Source: Culturomica massiliensis (GTDB lineage Bacteria; Bacteroidota; Bacteroidia; Bacteroidales; Marinifilaceae). From it: a stretch of 64,000 nt of DNA. Position 1 is the first letter of the stretch. Each line of letters opens with the position of its first letter. A program made the position numbers and the translations under genes. The notes below the pieces were generated by a model. The model was not told the origin of the DNA, made no database searches, and saw only the letters and a program-made list of their open reading frames with translations. The stretch is from contig NZ_LT594621.1 in assembly GCF_900091655.1 (NCBI RefSeq), forward strand, positions 1 through 64,000, written 5' to 3'. This document shows, piece by piece, positions 35,436-45,331 of the stretch.

Positions 35436-36848
35436 TTATTGTTCGGGTTTCTTTTCCAGGAATTGGGGTGCAATCCGGAACATATATTCGCGTGCTTCCT
35501 CGTAATTATTCGATATAACGCCATCGAGAATTGCTTCTTTGATGGCATTTTTTATATCGCCGATAGTCCGGCAGGGAGGAAGATTGAAGGTTGCTATAAT
35601 TTCTTCTCCGCTGATCGGCGGTTGGAAATTCCGGACGGAATCTTTTTCTTCTACTTCTTTTAGTTTTTGCCGGACAATCCGGAAGTTTTGCAGAAAGCGT
35701 TTTACTTTTTCTTCATTTTTAGAAGTGATGTCGGCTTCTGCCAGAGTCATCAGATCGTCGATATCGTCACCCGCATCGAAAAGAAGCCGCCGAACTGCCG
35801 AGTCGGTAACGATATCTTCCGAAAGAACAATCGGGCGCATATGCAAATTAACCAGCTTTTGTACATATTTCATCTTTTCGTTCTGCGGCAATTTCAGGCG
35901 ATTGAATATTTTGCCCACCATCCGTTCGCCGATGTAATTGTGGCCGTAAAATGTCCAGCCTTGTCCCTGAACAAACTTTTTGGTAACCGGTTTGGCAATG
36001 TCGTGTAAAAGGGCTGCCCAGCGCAACCACAGATTATCGGTATGGAGCGACAGGGTATCGAGTACTGTAAGTGTATGGTGGAAATTGTCTTTATGACCTA
36101 TACCATTGACGGTATCTATGCCTTTCAAGGCCGACAATTCCGGGAAAAACTGCTCCAATAGGCCTGCTTCATCCAGTAAGTAGATACCTTTTGACGGGAT
36201 CGGAGAGAGCATGATCTTATTGAATTCGTCAATAATCCTTTCCTTAGAGACGATGCGGAGACGTTCTTTATTTTGAGCGATTGCCTGAAATGTGCGGTCT
36301 TCGATCTTGAAGTGAAGTTGGGAGGCAAAGCGGATGGCTCGCATCATGCGTAGCGGATCGTCGGAAAATGTGATTCCCGGCTCTAGCGGTGTTTTGATCA
36401 GGCCTTCTTCCAGGTGTTGTAAACCACCGAACGGGTCTATAAGGCTGCCGTAATTTTCCCGGTTCAATGAAATGGCTAATGCATTGATCGTAAAATCCCG
36501 CCGTCGTTGATCATCTTCTATGGAACCTTCCTCGACAATCGGTTTCCGGGAATCGGCCCGGTAGGATTCTCTGCGGGCTCCGACAAATTCAATTTCCATT
36601 CCTTTGTAACGGAACATGGCCGTACCGAAATTTTTGAATACCGATACCGTTAGGTTTCCCAGTCGTTTGGCGGCAGCTTCGGCTAAGGCAATGCCGTTGC
36701 CGTGTACTACGATATCGATGTCCTTGGAAGGACGATGCAACAGAATATCTCTGACAAAACCTCCGATAACGTATGTTTCAATTCCTTTTTCTTCAGCAAT
36801 TTCAGACAATAATTTAAAAACCGGGTGTTTCAGATATTCCTGCATCAT
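35436..36848 (-). CDS. CCA-adding-type tRNA nucleotidyltransferase with HD domain
   Basis: The 470-residue enzyme belongs to the class II nucleotidyltransferases. GGFVRDILLHRPSKDIDIVV near residues 30-50 carries the catalytic DxD pair, the RRDFTINAL segment is intact, and a C-terminal HD domain has LLHDIAKP near 265. The family adds or repairs the CCA end of tRNA; a poly(A) polymerase role is possible but less likely in Bacteroidetes. I chose the start at 36848 because a TAnnTTTG box (minus strand, 36880-36873) lies between it and the alternative at 36884. It converges with the lipid kinase gene. Confidence 0.88.
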   Translation of the reverse strand: MMQEYLKHPVFKLLSEIAEEKGIETYVIGGFVRDILLHRPSKDIDIVVHGNGIALAEAAAKRLGNLTVSVFKNFGTAMFRYKGMEIEFVGARRESYRADSRKPIVEEGSIEDDQRRRDFTINALAISLNRENYGSLIDPFGGLQHLEEGLIKTPLEPGITFSDDPLRMMRAIRFASQLHFKIEDRTFQAIAQNKERLRIVSKERIIDEFNKIMLSPIPSKGIYLLDEAGLLEQFFPELSALKGIDTVNGIGHKDNFHHTLTVLDTLSLHTDNLWLRWAALLHDIAKPVTKKFVQGQGWTFYGHNYIGERMVGKIFNRLKLPQNEKMKYVQKLVNLHMRPIVLSEDIVTDSAVRRLLFDAGDDIDDLMTLAEADITSKNEEKVKRFLQNFRIVRQKLKEVEEKDSVRNFQPPISGEEIIATFNLPPCRTIGDIKNAIKEAILDGVISNNYEEAREYMFRIAPQFLEKKPEQ

Positions 36849-37248
36849 TGTTTCTTTTCTTGATACCGGCTGCAAAAATACCACAATTTTACCATATCAA
36901 AGGCAAAAGAACGAAAAAATAGAGGTGGCAAAATGACATAAAGGAAAGGCTGATTTTAGATTATAGATTTTTGACTTACGGTTTTAACTTGAATGTACAA
37001 TCTTTTCCGTAAAGAAAAAGAGCCGGAAATCAAAATAGCTGTCTGTTTTTGACCGGTTATGCCGCCTGCTCTTCCGGAACGGTTTTCCCGTTTTCGGACG
37101 CTATAAAACGTTCGCGTAGATTTTTAAGCCTTTAAAGCCCGAAAAGGCGGTGGGAAAAAGGATTTTTTGTAATTTCGAGGGACGAATGAAACAAGGGCAT
37201 AAAAATGATGTCCGATAAATACAAGACTTGGTAATTAAAAATGAAGCT
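36849..37248. other. Gap with a GC-richer, potentially structured patch
   Basis: In this 400-bp region an AT-rich part (to about 37010) is followed by a GC-richer patch. There CCGCCT (37062-37067) complements AGGCGG (37145-37150) and TTTTCGG (37091-37097) complements CCGAAAA (37139-37145), so the DNA could fold as a long-range hairpin or encode a small RNA. Open frames in it are short and unconvincing. Confidence 0.4.
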
Positions 37249-37875
37249 ATGAAGAAGAAAGCCGGATTATTTGATTTGGATGGGGTGATTTTCGATACAG
37301 AAGGACAATATACTCAATTTTGGAGTGAAGAGGGAAAGTTATTGCAGGAAAGTTCTGATTTTAGTGCCCGTATAAAAGGACGCACTCTGAAAGAGATTTT
37401 GGATCGGTATTTTCCCGATCAAAAACAAGCAGATGAGGTAATAAAGAGGCTCAGCCGCTTTGAGCAAGAAATGGTGATCGAATATATACCCGGAGCCCGG
37501 GAGTTTATTCTCGGATTAAAAGAACAGGGTGTAAAGCTGGCCATTGTTACCAGTTCCAATGATTTGAAGATGCAGAATGTATATCGTTTGCATCCCGAGG
37601 TGAAAAAGGTTTTCGATGTTATTATCACTGCCGATAAAATCACCCGTTCCAAGCCGGATCCGGAATGTTATTTGCTGGCAGCCCGGGAATTGGGAATGAA
37701 GAAAGAGGAGTGTGTTGTGTTTGAGGATTCGTTTTCAGGTTTGGAAGCCGGACGAAGGGCTGAAATGAAAGTTGTCGGTTTGGCGACCTCGAATCCGGCA
37801 GAGAAAATTGCAGATAAGGCGGATGTTGTTGTTCCTGATTTTCGGGGTCTTTCTTTTACCGATATCCTGAATTGA
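37249..37875 (+). CDS. HAD-family sugar-phosphate phosphatase/phosphomutase-like protein
   Basis: The 208-residue protein has HAD motif I GLFDLDGVIFDTEGQ (nucleophile D9, partner D11), motif II in AIVTSSND near 102-109, a lysine near 136, and motif III VFEDSFSGLEAG near 161-172. A small helical cap like that of beta-phosphoglucomutase and its phosphatase relatives lies between. The motifs support a sugar or nucleotide phosphate substrate, not identified. The ATG at 37249 is used; a TTG at 37228 in frame would add seven residues. A strong terminator follows. Confidence 0.85.
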   Translation: MKKKAGLFDLDGVIFDTEGQYTQFWSEEGKLLQESSDFSARIKGRTLKEILDRYFPDQKQADEVIKRLSRFEQEMVIEYIPGAREFILGLKEQGVKLAIVTSSNDLKMQNVYRLHPEVKKVFDVIITADKITRSKPDPECYLLAARELGMKKEECVVFEDSFSGLEAGRRAEMKVVGLATSNPAEKIADKADVVVPDFRGLSFTDILN

Positions 37876-37920
37876 TCGGGAACGGAAGGATTTCCCGGTC
37901 GGTTATGGTATACTGTTAAT

Positions 37921-37956
37921 AAAAAGAAAACCCGGTATTTGCCGGGTTTTCTTTTT
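37921..37956. terminator. Bidirectional terminator
   Basis: A perfect 15-bp stem, AAAAAGAAAACCCGG (37921-37935) with its complement at 37942-37956 and a 6-nt loop, lies between convergent genes. Confidence 0.88.
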
Positions 37957-37972
37957 AATTATTGCCTGTTTT

Positions 37973-40900
37973 TTATTCAGCCAGAATTGTGATCTCGGCA
38001 CCGGAAGCAAAGTCCTGTCCGTTTTGTTCACTCAAGGCTGTAAACCGGATGTAGCGGGCTTTTACCGGCTGGGTGAAAATTACTTTTTTCTCTTCTGCAT
38101 TATTGGCAAACGTTCCTTTCCGGATCGGTTCACCCCAGTTTTTACCGTCCTGGCTCACGTGGATGCTGTAATCTTTTATATTGCCGTTACCACCGTTTTG
38201 CCGGGGGAGATAGGTGAAACCTTTGATTGTTTTTACTTCTCCGGCATCCAGGTCTACCCAATGCGGGTATTTGGCTACCGTTACGGAATACATGGTATGC
38301 CAGATCGTATTCGGATCGCCGTCCGTCAGGTTTGCTGCATCTCCTTCTCCCGATTCTTCGCTGCTGGCATATACGACAACCGTTTGTATTGTTTCGATCT
38401 TTTCGAATGTCATGGTTGTTTTGATTTCCGGAGTCGATTTATACCAGGCTGTAATTGTACCTCCGTTCCGGAATGGAATCGGTTGGGTGTATACTTTTGC
38501 TTTACTCTTACCGACGGTGTAACAGATTTCAGCTCCTTGTTTTGCCGAAGAGAGTTCTACGACTCCGCTTCTGTTACGGGTAATGGAAAGTGGAATTTCT
38601 CCGGACGGAGCGACATTTGCGATGGTCGTTAAATCTTTTCCGGCCGGCCGGATGATAAAACCTATATTGTTGTGTCCGGCATAAACACGGTCCTGTTCCA
38701 ATGGACCTCCTTGTCCGCAACTGTTACCGCCTAATCCGGTTACCGCTGCATCCAAGTGGAGGTAAGTATCTCCGGCCGGCGGCAATTGGTAAGGATGAGG
38801 AGCCAATATCAGATCGAGGGCCGAATATTGTAATGCAGAAGCCGATAAATGGTTCGTTGCAACAAATACAGCCCCTTGATGTTCGGCATCGGTCAGGGCA
38901 CACCAGCGTACATCTTCGTGATTTCCCATGTCTTGCGGTTTCGGAAAGTTTACGAATTCACCGGCAACCGTATTCGTATGTTGTTCGATGAATTGCCCGC
39001 TTTTGCGGTCGGGGTAATTATCGGCCGGACCGCGACCGTAATAGGTGAAATTTTTATATGCTTGCGGCACTTTCATGACATATCCCAAACGCGGCAGGAT
39101 CAGATTCGGCTGATTAGAGATAATGCTTGCCTGCAGTTCAATAGAACCGTCCTGATATACCGTCCAGATTTGGTTGGTTGTGAATTTAAAGTCACTTTCT
39201 CCGAACGGTTTACCGGTCAACTCTTCAATGCTGTTTTTACCGGAGCTTGTTCCTCCGAGGATTTTGGCGGCATTCGGAGCCTGGGATACGACCGTAAAGG
39301 CCAGTACGATCGTACCGTCTTTTGGGGTTATGATTTTACTGTCTGTCGTTTTGTGTACCAGGTTGTGTAAACCTTTTTCGAACCATTGGGCATAGAACCA
39401 GTTGTCGTTGTTGGTAAATGCCCGCAACGCATCCAGTTTCGGACCGTTACCTGCCGTAATTATGGTTTTCCCACCGTAATTCAGACTGTAAATCGTTCCG
39501 GTATTTGTATCGAATTGCACTTCAAAATCATCACCTTTTATGGTTTTGATATTGGAAGGTGTATCGGTGTAGGTCAGTTTACCGGCTTTTGCCGCTATTT
39601 CTCTGACGGCCGGACGTGCTGTGGCTTCTTTGACAGGAAGTTGTTCTTCCATAGCTACGAAACCTTTTTTTGCCCAGGGCATATCGTTCTTTAATAAGAA
39701 CTGGATTTTTACGAAATATTCAGAGTCGTTTTTCAGCCGGTCATATCGATAGGGGATGGTTACGCGTACTCTGCTACGCGGGGCTATCGTTCCGGTGGCC
39801 AGATTACCTGACTCGATTTCTTTCCCGTTTTCGTAAAGCGACCATTTGATGTCGTATTCCGAAAGGTCTTTGAAATAGTATTTATTGAAAATTTCATAAC
39901 TGCCTTTTGCCGGATCGATGGCATTGACGGCTATGTCCTGATAAACTTTTTTTACTTCAAAATATTGTGGTTTCGGTTCCAGATCGCCGAAGACAATTCC
40001 GTTCATTACAAACTGTCCGTCATTCGGGGTATCTCCGAAATCTCCGCCGTAAGCCAGGTAACGCTCGCCTGTTTTTTTGTCGTAATTGTACATGGATTGG
40101 TCAACCCAGTCCCAGATAGCACCTCCGCAGAAGAAATTGGTCGATTCAATGGCTTCCCAATAGTCCACCAGATTACCGCAGGCATTTCCCATAGAGTGGG
40201 CATATTCCGAAACATGGAACGGATATTTGATGTCATAATGTCCTTTTACGGCTCCGCGCATCCAACCGATTGACGGATATTGATTGGAGCCCATGTCTAC
40301 GATATCGTTATTTCTCTCGTATTGTACCGGACGGGATAAATCCACTTGTTTCAGGGCTTTGTATGCTGAAACGAAGTTTTTGCCGGGGCCGGCTTCATTA
40401 CCCAATGACCAGATGACAATGGAGGGGTGGTTGATGTGATTATCGACCATTTCCATAACGCGGGCAACATGTGCGGCTTCCCATTCTTTCGGGTGTGACA
40501 GAGAAGCTGCTCCGTAATAATATTCATGCGATTCGATATTTGCTTCGTCTTCCAGGTAAATACCATATTTGTTGCACAGGAAATACCAATAGGGATCGTC
40601 CGGATAGTGTGAGTTGCGGACGTGGTTGATATTTCCTTTTTTCATCAGCATAATTTCGTCTTCCATCATTTTACGGGTGATGGCGTGTCCTACTGCGGGA
40701 TTTGATTCGTGACGGTTAACTCCCTTCAATTTTACGGTTTTACCGTTTACGTAGTAATAACGTCCTGCCAGACCGAATTCATCTTCCGATGCCGGCGTAT
40801 CTTTAATTTCCACTTTACGGAATCCGACGATGGTAGAAACGATGTCTATCGTTTTGTTTTTTTTATCTTTCAATTCCGCTACCAATGTATAACGGTAAGG

Positions 40901-41992
40901 TTGTTCCGCCGACCATTTGTGGGGTGCTTTTACGTTAAAGACAACCTGCGATTCTGTCGTCTGTTCCGGTGTGATCAGAACAATCGGGGCTGCCGATACG
41001 CTGCCGGCCAACTTGTCGTTTGCATCGGAATACAGTTCGTTTTCATATAAGGAGTAGTGCATTTGGTAACCTTTAACCGCTTTTTTACCCAAATTGCGGA
41101 TATCAGCGGTGATTGTCAGGGAACCGTCGGTATAGGTTGCATCCAGGTCGGGAATAACCTTTAAATTACGTACATGTACCTGAGGGGTCGAGTATAAAGC
41201 TACCGTCCGGAAAATACCCGGCAATCGGAACATGTCCTGTGCTTCCAGAAAAGAACCGTCAGAATTGCGGTATACTTCTGCTGCTACCGTATTTTTCCCT
41301 TTTTGCAGGTATTTGGTGATATTGAAATTAGCTGTATTGCGGGAGTTTTTAGAGAATCCGACATATTGACCGTTGATCCACAGATAAAAAAAAGAATCTA
41401 CGCCGTCGAAGCTGATGAATACTTCCCGGCCATTCCAATCCTGCGGAATTTCAAATTCCCGCCGGAAAGAACCTACTTCGTTCCGGTATTTATAGGTGGT
41501 CCAGTTTGTCGGAGGAGTACGCATGACTCCTCCCCGCCAATCGTCTACTTTTACCTGGTGCTGGAAAATTACCGGTTGATTTACGTAAATGGGTACCCCG
41601 TATTTCAGACTGCCGTCTTTTTGTATACCGTAGATGTTCCAGCTTGAAGGGACGGGGATATTGTCCCAGCCTGTGACATCGAATTCCGGCTTGTAAAAAT
41701 CTTTCGGCCGGGAATCCGGATCGGGGGCCCAGTTGAATTTCCAGTTTCCGTCGAGAGACTGCCAGTATTTACTGTTTTCCGGTAATACCTTACGGGCATT
41801 CGTCACATTTTCAAACGAAAAGAAATAAGCCCGGGGTTGTTCTTTATTCAATGCCAGATTTTCAGGCGAGTTCCATTCATTGCCGGCCGGTGATTCTACC
41901 ACGGCATAACTGAATCCTTTCAGTGGAGGTTGTCCTGCAAAGGTTTGCATTGCCAAACAACATCCGATCAGACACGATGTAATTTTACGCAT
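37973..41992 (-). CDS. Secreted GH2 beta-galactosidase with C-terminal F5/8C domain
   Basis: This 1339-residue enzyme has a signal peptide (RKITSCLIGCCLAMQTFA) and the LacZ order of domains: sugar-binding, two immunoglobulin-like, TIM barrel, and the C-terminal small-chain part. E533 in WSLGNEAG is the acid/base and E596 in HVSEYAHS the nucleophile. The last roughly 140 residues are an F5/8-type C (discoidin-like) domain, used by gut glycosidases to bind galactose or mucin sugars. It likely releases terminal galactose from host or dietary glycans in the periplasm. No sus genes lie beside it, and the gene stands alone between terminators. Confidence 0.92.
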   Translation of the reverse strand: MRKITSCLIGCCLAMQTFAGQPPLKGFSYAVVESPAGNEWNSPENLALNKEQPRAYFFSFENVTNARKVLPENSKYWQSLDGNWKFNWAPDPDSRPKDFYKPEFDVTGWDNIPVPSSWNIYGIQKDGSLKYGVPIYVNQPVIFQHQVKVDDWRGGVMRTPPTNWTTYKYRNEVGSFRREFEIPQDWNGREVFISFDGVDSFFYLWINGQYVGFSKNSRNTANFNITKYLQKGKNTVAAEVYRNSDGSFLEAQDMFRLPGIFRTVALYSTPQVHVRNLKVIPDLDATYTDGSLTITADIRNLGKKAVKGYQMHYSLYENELYSDANDKLAGSVSAAPIVLITPEQTTESQVVFNVKAPHKWSAEQPYRYTLVAELKDKKNKTIDIVSTIVGFRKVEIKDTPASEDEFGLAGRYYYVNGKTVKLKGVNRHESNPAVGHAITRKMMEDEIMLMKKGNINHVRNSHYPDDPYWYFLCNKYGIYLEDEANIESHEYYYGAASLSHPKEWEAAHVARVMEMVDNHINHPSIVIWSLGNEAGPGKNFVSAYKALKQVDLSRPVQYERNNDIVDMGSNQYPSIGWMRGAVKGHYDIKYPFHVSEYAHSMGNACGNLVDYWEAIESTNFFCGGAIWDWVDQSMYNYDKKTGERYLAYGGDFGDTPNDGQFVMNGIVFGDLEPKPQYFEVKKVYQDIAVNAIDPAKGSYEIFNKYYFKDLSEYDIKWSLYENGKEIESGNLATGTIAPRSRVRVTIPYRYDRLKNDSEYFVKIQFLLKNDMPWAKKGFVAMEEQLPVKEATARPAVREIAAKAGKLTYTDTPSNIKTIKGDDFEVQFDTNTGTIYSLNYGGKTIITAGNGPKLDALRAFTNNDNWFYAQWFEKGLHNLVHKTTDSKIITPKDGTIVLAFTVVSQAPNAAKILGGTSSGKNSIEELTGKPFGESDFKFTTNQIWTVYQDGSIELQASIISNQPNLILPRLGYVMKVPQAYKNFTYYGRGPADNYPDRKSGQFIEQHTNTVAGEFVNFPKPQDMGNHEDVRWCALTDAEHQGAVFVATNHLSASALQYSALDLILAPHPYQLPPAGDTYLHLDAAVTGLGGNSCGQGGPLEQDRVYAGHNNIGFIIRPAGKDLTTIANVAPSGEIPLSITRNRSGVVELSSAKQGAEICYTVGKSKAKVYTQPIPFRNGGTITAWYKSTPEIKTTMTFEKIETIQTVVVYASSEESGEGDAANLTDGDPNTIWHTMYSVTVAKYPHWVDLDAGEVKTIKGFTYLPRQNGGNGNIKDYSIHVSQDGKNWGEPIRKGTFANNAEEKKVIFTQPVKARYIRFTALSEQNGQDFASGAEITILAE

Positions 41993-42294
41993 AAATGTTT
42001 TTTTTATATTTTATTGTTAGAAAATCGATACACCACTACCAATCCGTATGCAATATTCGATAAAATCCGGCATATTACCAAATGGTTTTTTCCCGTTTCA
42101 GCCGGGAAGGAGGGGAAAAACATCTGTCTGAAGAGAGGAAATCAAGCTGCGGAAATAGATGTTTTAGTGGTGTTAATATCTTGATTATAAATAAAATAAA
42201 TGTCCCGGATTTTTTCCGGGACATATGTGTTTTTTATAAAAATATTCGGTAAAAAAATTATTTATAAATAATGACTTTCTTTCATTTTTTACTT
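41993..42294. other. Gap between the beta-galactosidase and rnfA genes
   Basis: This 302-bp stretch has no gene. It holds the terminator at 42200-42224 and AT-rich DNA with no further motif I recognise. Confidence 0.6.
42200..42224 (-). terminator. Terminator of the rnf operon
   Basis: ATGTCCCGG (42200-42208) pairs with CCGGGACAT (42216-42224) with a short loop and T-rich flanks on the minus strand, 70 bp past the rnfA stop. Confidence 0.75.
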
Positions 42295-42867
42295 TCAGAC
42301 AATACCGGAGAAGCCCATAAAGGCCATTGCTAATAGTCCGGCTGTAATCAATGCGATCGGGGAGCCTTTCATGCCTTTGGGAACTTCGGTTAACTCGAGT
42401 TGTTCCCGTATTCCTGCAAAGATGATGAGAGCCAAACCGAAACCGATTGCTGTAGCTCCGGCAAATACGATGGATGAGAGTAATGTAAAGTTTTTCTGGA
42501 TAACCATAATAGCGACACCCAATACGGCACAGTTGGTTGTAATTAAAGGCAGGAAAACCCCCAAGGCCTGATAAAGGGAGGGACTGACTTTTTTCAGTAT
42601 AATTTCTACCATCTGCACCAATGCTGCGATGATCAGAATGAATGTAATGGTTTGCATGAATTCAATGTTCAGGGGCGTCAGAATTGTCACCTGAACGATA
42701 TAGGTTACCAAGGTAGCGAGGATCATGACGAAAGTAACGGCTCCGGTCATCCCCACTGCTGTTGAAACCTTTTTGGATACACCGAGGAACGGACAGATAC
42801 CCAGAAACTGTGCCAGTACGATGTTGCTGACAAAGATGGCTGATATGATAAGTATAATATAACCCAT
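42295..42867 (-). CDS. rnfA: Rnf complex membrane subunit RnfA
   Basis: The 190-residue protein has six membrane helices and pairs with RnfE in the core of the Rnf complex. Rnf couples electron transfer between reduced ferredoxin and NAD to export of sodium ions or protons. The segments SNIVLAQFLGICPFLGVSKK and LPLITTNCAVLGVA carry the two conserved cysteines that bind an in-membrane iron center in RnfA/NqrE. It is the last gene of the rnf operon. Confidence 0.92.
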   Translation of the reverse strand: MGYIILIISAIFVSNIVLAQFLGICPFLGVSKKVSTAVGMTGAVTFVMILATLVTYIVQVTILTPLNIEFMQTITFILIIAALVQMVEIILKKVSPSLYQALGVFLPLITTNCAVLGVAIMVIQKNFTLLSSIVFAGATAIGFGLALIIFAGIREQLELTEVPKGMKGSPIALITAGLLAMAFMGFSGIV

Positions 42868-42880
42868 AGTTTTAGATCAA

Positions 42881-43468
42881 TTAGTTTGCTTTTCTGATTT
42901 TATTTACGATGGCGATAAGATATCCTAATGCAAGGAAGGCACCCGGAGCGAGAACAAAGACCAGCATTCCGTAATTTTCATTAAAGACCGGCAGGTTGAA
43001 TGCTTTACCGCTTCCCAGTAATTCCCGTATTGTCCCCAGGAGCGTCAAACTGAGGGTAAAACCGAGTCCCATCCCCAGTCCGTCTAAAATAGACGGCAGG
43101 GCTTTATTTTTAGATGCGAATGCTTCCGCCCGTCCCAATACGATACAGTTTACGACTATCAATGGGATGAACAGGCCCAAAGAGGCATGTAAAGCCGGGA
43201 GATAAGCCTGCATGGACATATCTACAACTGTAACGAAGGCAGCAATGATAACGATGAATGAAGGGATACGGATTTTATCCGGAATAATATTGGATACCAC
43301 AGATATCACGAGATTCGACATGACTAATACGAAGGCTGTAGCGAGTCCCATGCCCATACCGTTGATGGCGGAAGTGGTTACACCTAAAGTCGGGCACATT
43401 CCCAACAATAGTGCGAATGTCGGATTTTCTTTGAATATGCCGTTGGTAAAAACTTTTAAATTATTCAT
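42881..43468 (-). CDS. rnfE: Rnf complex membrane subunit RnfE
   Basis: The 195-residue protein is the RnfE/NqrD partner of RnfA, also with six helices. It has ALLLGMCPTLGVTTSAINGMGM and LFIPLIVVNCIVLGRAEAFASK, with the conserved cysteines in inverted topology. It lies 13 bp upstream of rnfA and 87 bp downstream of rnfG. The gap to rnfG contains AT-rich arm words (GATTTACGATTTATGATTTACG) seen in other intergenic repeats. Confidence 0.92.
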   Translation of the reverse strand: MNNLKVFTNGIFKENPTFALLLGMCPTLGVTTSAINGMGMGLATAFVLVMSNLVISVVSNIIPDKIRIPSFIVIIAAFVTVVDMSMQAYLPALHASLGLFIPLIVVNCIVLGRAEAFASKNKALPSILDGLGMGLGFTLSLTLLGTIRELLGSGKAFNLPVFNENYGMLVFVLAPGAFLALGYLIAIVNKIRKAN

Positions 43469-43555
43469 GGTTTTTGGATTTATGATTTACGATTTATGAT
43501 TTACGAAGGCTTCAACAATCTGAGGTGACGTAAATCTGAAATCAAAAATCGTCGT

Positions 43556-44212
43556 TTATTGGTTTTGTTGTGTCGTATCTGCAACAGGCGTTGTGTTGTT
43601 GCTTATTGCGGCAGCAGCACGGTTGACAGCATCCAGGAACGCCCGGGATGAGATCGTCGCTGCTGTGATTGCATCGACGTCGCCTCCGTCTTTTGTTACC
43701 TTTAGGCCGGTTGTACCCGGGATTTTCCCGATAATACTGCCTTTGCCTTCTTTGGTAAACCAGATGTCCATTTTGGAGCCCAGGCCCGGAGTCTCTTTGT
43801 GTTCCAGTACTGAATAATTGTAGATCGACCCGTCTTTGTTGAAACCGACCATTAACCATACCTGTCCGCCGAAACCGTCATTACTCAATGTTTTTACGGC
43901 TGTACCGATCAGTTCACCGTTCTTTTTGGCCGGATAAACAACCAGGCTGTCCGGTTTTTTTTCTTTATAGAGGTATGGATAATCCAGTTTGCTGTCCGTA
44001 GCTATTTTCCAGGCATCCATACTTGGATTGTTATCGAATTCTCCCGGGATAACCTGGCGGATGGCGTTTACTTGTTTTGCCTGTTTAGCCTGGTTTATCG
44101 GCTCCGCAGTCAATGAATAGACATATCCAACTGCCGCCGATGCTATCAAGGTGACAGCAAATAACACTACCACCATATTTATAAAGTTTGACTCTAATTT
44201 TTTTCCCATCAT
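43556..44212 (-). CDS. rnfG: Rnf complex flavoprotein subunit RnfG
   Basis: The 218-residue protein has one N-terminal membrane helix (residues 12-31) and a periplasmic FMN-binding domain. The usual S/TGAT flavin attachment motif appears as DAITAATISS near residues 182-191, so the last threonine of TAAT is the likely covalent FMN site. It passes electrons within the Rnf complex. The C-terminal 15 residues are asparagine and threonine rich. Repeated AT-rich spacer DNA separates it from rnfD. Confidence 0.9.
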   Translation of the reverse strand: MMGKKLESNFINMVVVLFAVTLIASAAVGYVYSLTAEPINQAKQAKQVNAIRQVIPGEFDNNPSMDAWKIATDSKLDYPYLYKEKKPDSLVVYPAKKNGELIGTAVKTLSNDGFGGQVWLMVGFNKDGSIYNYSVLEHKETPGLGSKMDIWFTKEGKGSIIGKIPGTTGLKVTKDGGDVDAITAATISSRAFLDAVNRAAAAISNNTTPVADTTQQNQ

Positions 44213-44281
44213 GATTGATTTTAAATTTTAGATTTTAAATTTTAAATTAAGAATTTACAATCTATAATTTACAATTTAAAA

Positions 44282-45265
44282 TTATACGAATCTTGCCGGT
44301 TTACAATATCTGTTGATCAGCGGAGTGAAACCGTTCATGATCAGGATGGCAAATGACATCCCTTCCGGATATGCTCCGAAAACGCGGACGATAACGGTAA
44401 TTATACCGATACCTATTCCGTAAATAACCATTCCTTTTACAGCCATAGGCGAGGTTACGTAATCCGTCGCCATAAAGATGGCTCCGAGCATCATACCTCC
44501 GCTTAGTAAATGGAATACCGGGCTTACAAAATGTTCCGGGTTGCATAGATAAAGGATACCTGAGAATACGAATACGGTAGCGAAGATCGTTACGGGGATA
44601 TGCCAGGTGATAATTTTCCGGAATAACATGTATACGAATCCGACTAGCAGTGCAATGGCAGCTACTTCACCCAAGCTACCGCCCATATTGCCTAAAAACA
44701 TTTCCCGGTAACCGGCAATATTCCCGGACGACATGACTTCCGTCACCGATTGTCCGCTTTTTAAAGCTTCTTTTAGGATAGCCAAAGGTGTAGCTCCTGT
44801 TTCGGCATCTACGTAAGAACTGGCTAAACCCAGCGGTTTCGGCCAGGTTGTCATTTGAACCGGAAATGATATCAATAAGAAAACACGTCCTACCAAAGCC
44901 GGATTGAAGATGTTACATCCCAATCCGCCGAAACTCATCTTGCCGATTCCGATAGCCACTAAAGCACCGATGATAACAATCCATACCGGCAAGTTGGAAG
45001 GTACGTTGAAGGCCAGCAAAACTCCGGTAATGATAGCCGAACCGTCAAAAACAGACGGCTGGCATTTCAGTAAAAATTTTTGAATCAGGTATTCGAATAT
45101 CAGACAGGCGACCACTGATGTCAAAGTTACAATGACTGCTCCCATCCCGAAAAATAAGACGGAACAGATGAAAGCAGGAATCAGTGCAATCAATACCCCG
45201 TACATATTTTTTTCGATCGAATCGTTGTTATGTAAGTGCGGAGATGGAGATATTAATAATTTCAT
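44282..45265 (-). CDS. rnfD: Rnf complex membrane flavoprotein RnfD
   Basis: The 327-residue protein has about eight to ten membrane helices and a covalent flavin site ETGATPL near residues 150-156, where the threonine after GA carries FMN in this family. It starts MKLLISPSPHLHNND, typical for RnfD. It lies between rnfC and rnfG in the operon, with AT-rich arm repeats in both flanking gaps. Confidence 0.92.
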   Translation of the reverse strand: MKLLISPSPHLHNNDSIEKNMYGVLIALIPAFICSVLFFGMGAVIVTLTSVVACLIFEYLIQKFLLKCQPSVFDGSAIITGVLLAFNVPSNLPVWIVIIGALVAIGIGKMSFGGLGCNIFNPALVGRVFLLISFPVQMTTWPKPLGLASSYVDAETGATPLAILKEALKSGQSVTEVMSSGNIAGYREMFLGNMGGSLGEVAAIALLVGFVYMLFRKIITWHIPVTIFATVFVFSGILYLCNPEHFVSPVFHLLSGGMMLGAIFMATDYVTSPMAVKGMVIYGIGIGIITVIVRVFGAYPEGMSFAILIMNGFTPLINRYCKPARFV

Positions 45266-45331
45266 ATTTAAAATTTTAGATTTTAGATTTTAAATTGAAT
45301 GAATGATTTGCAATTTAAAATCTGCCATGTA

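Noticed and set aside
37057..37140. Decayed C-terminus of a gene on the minus strand
   Set aside because: The in-frame stretch is only about 23 codons before a stop, so it is not evidence of a pseudogene.
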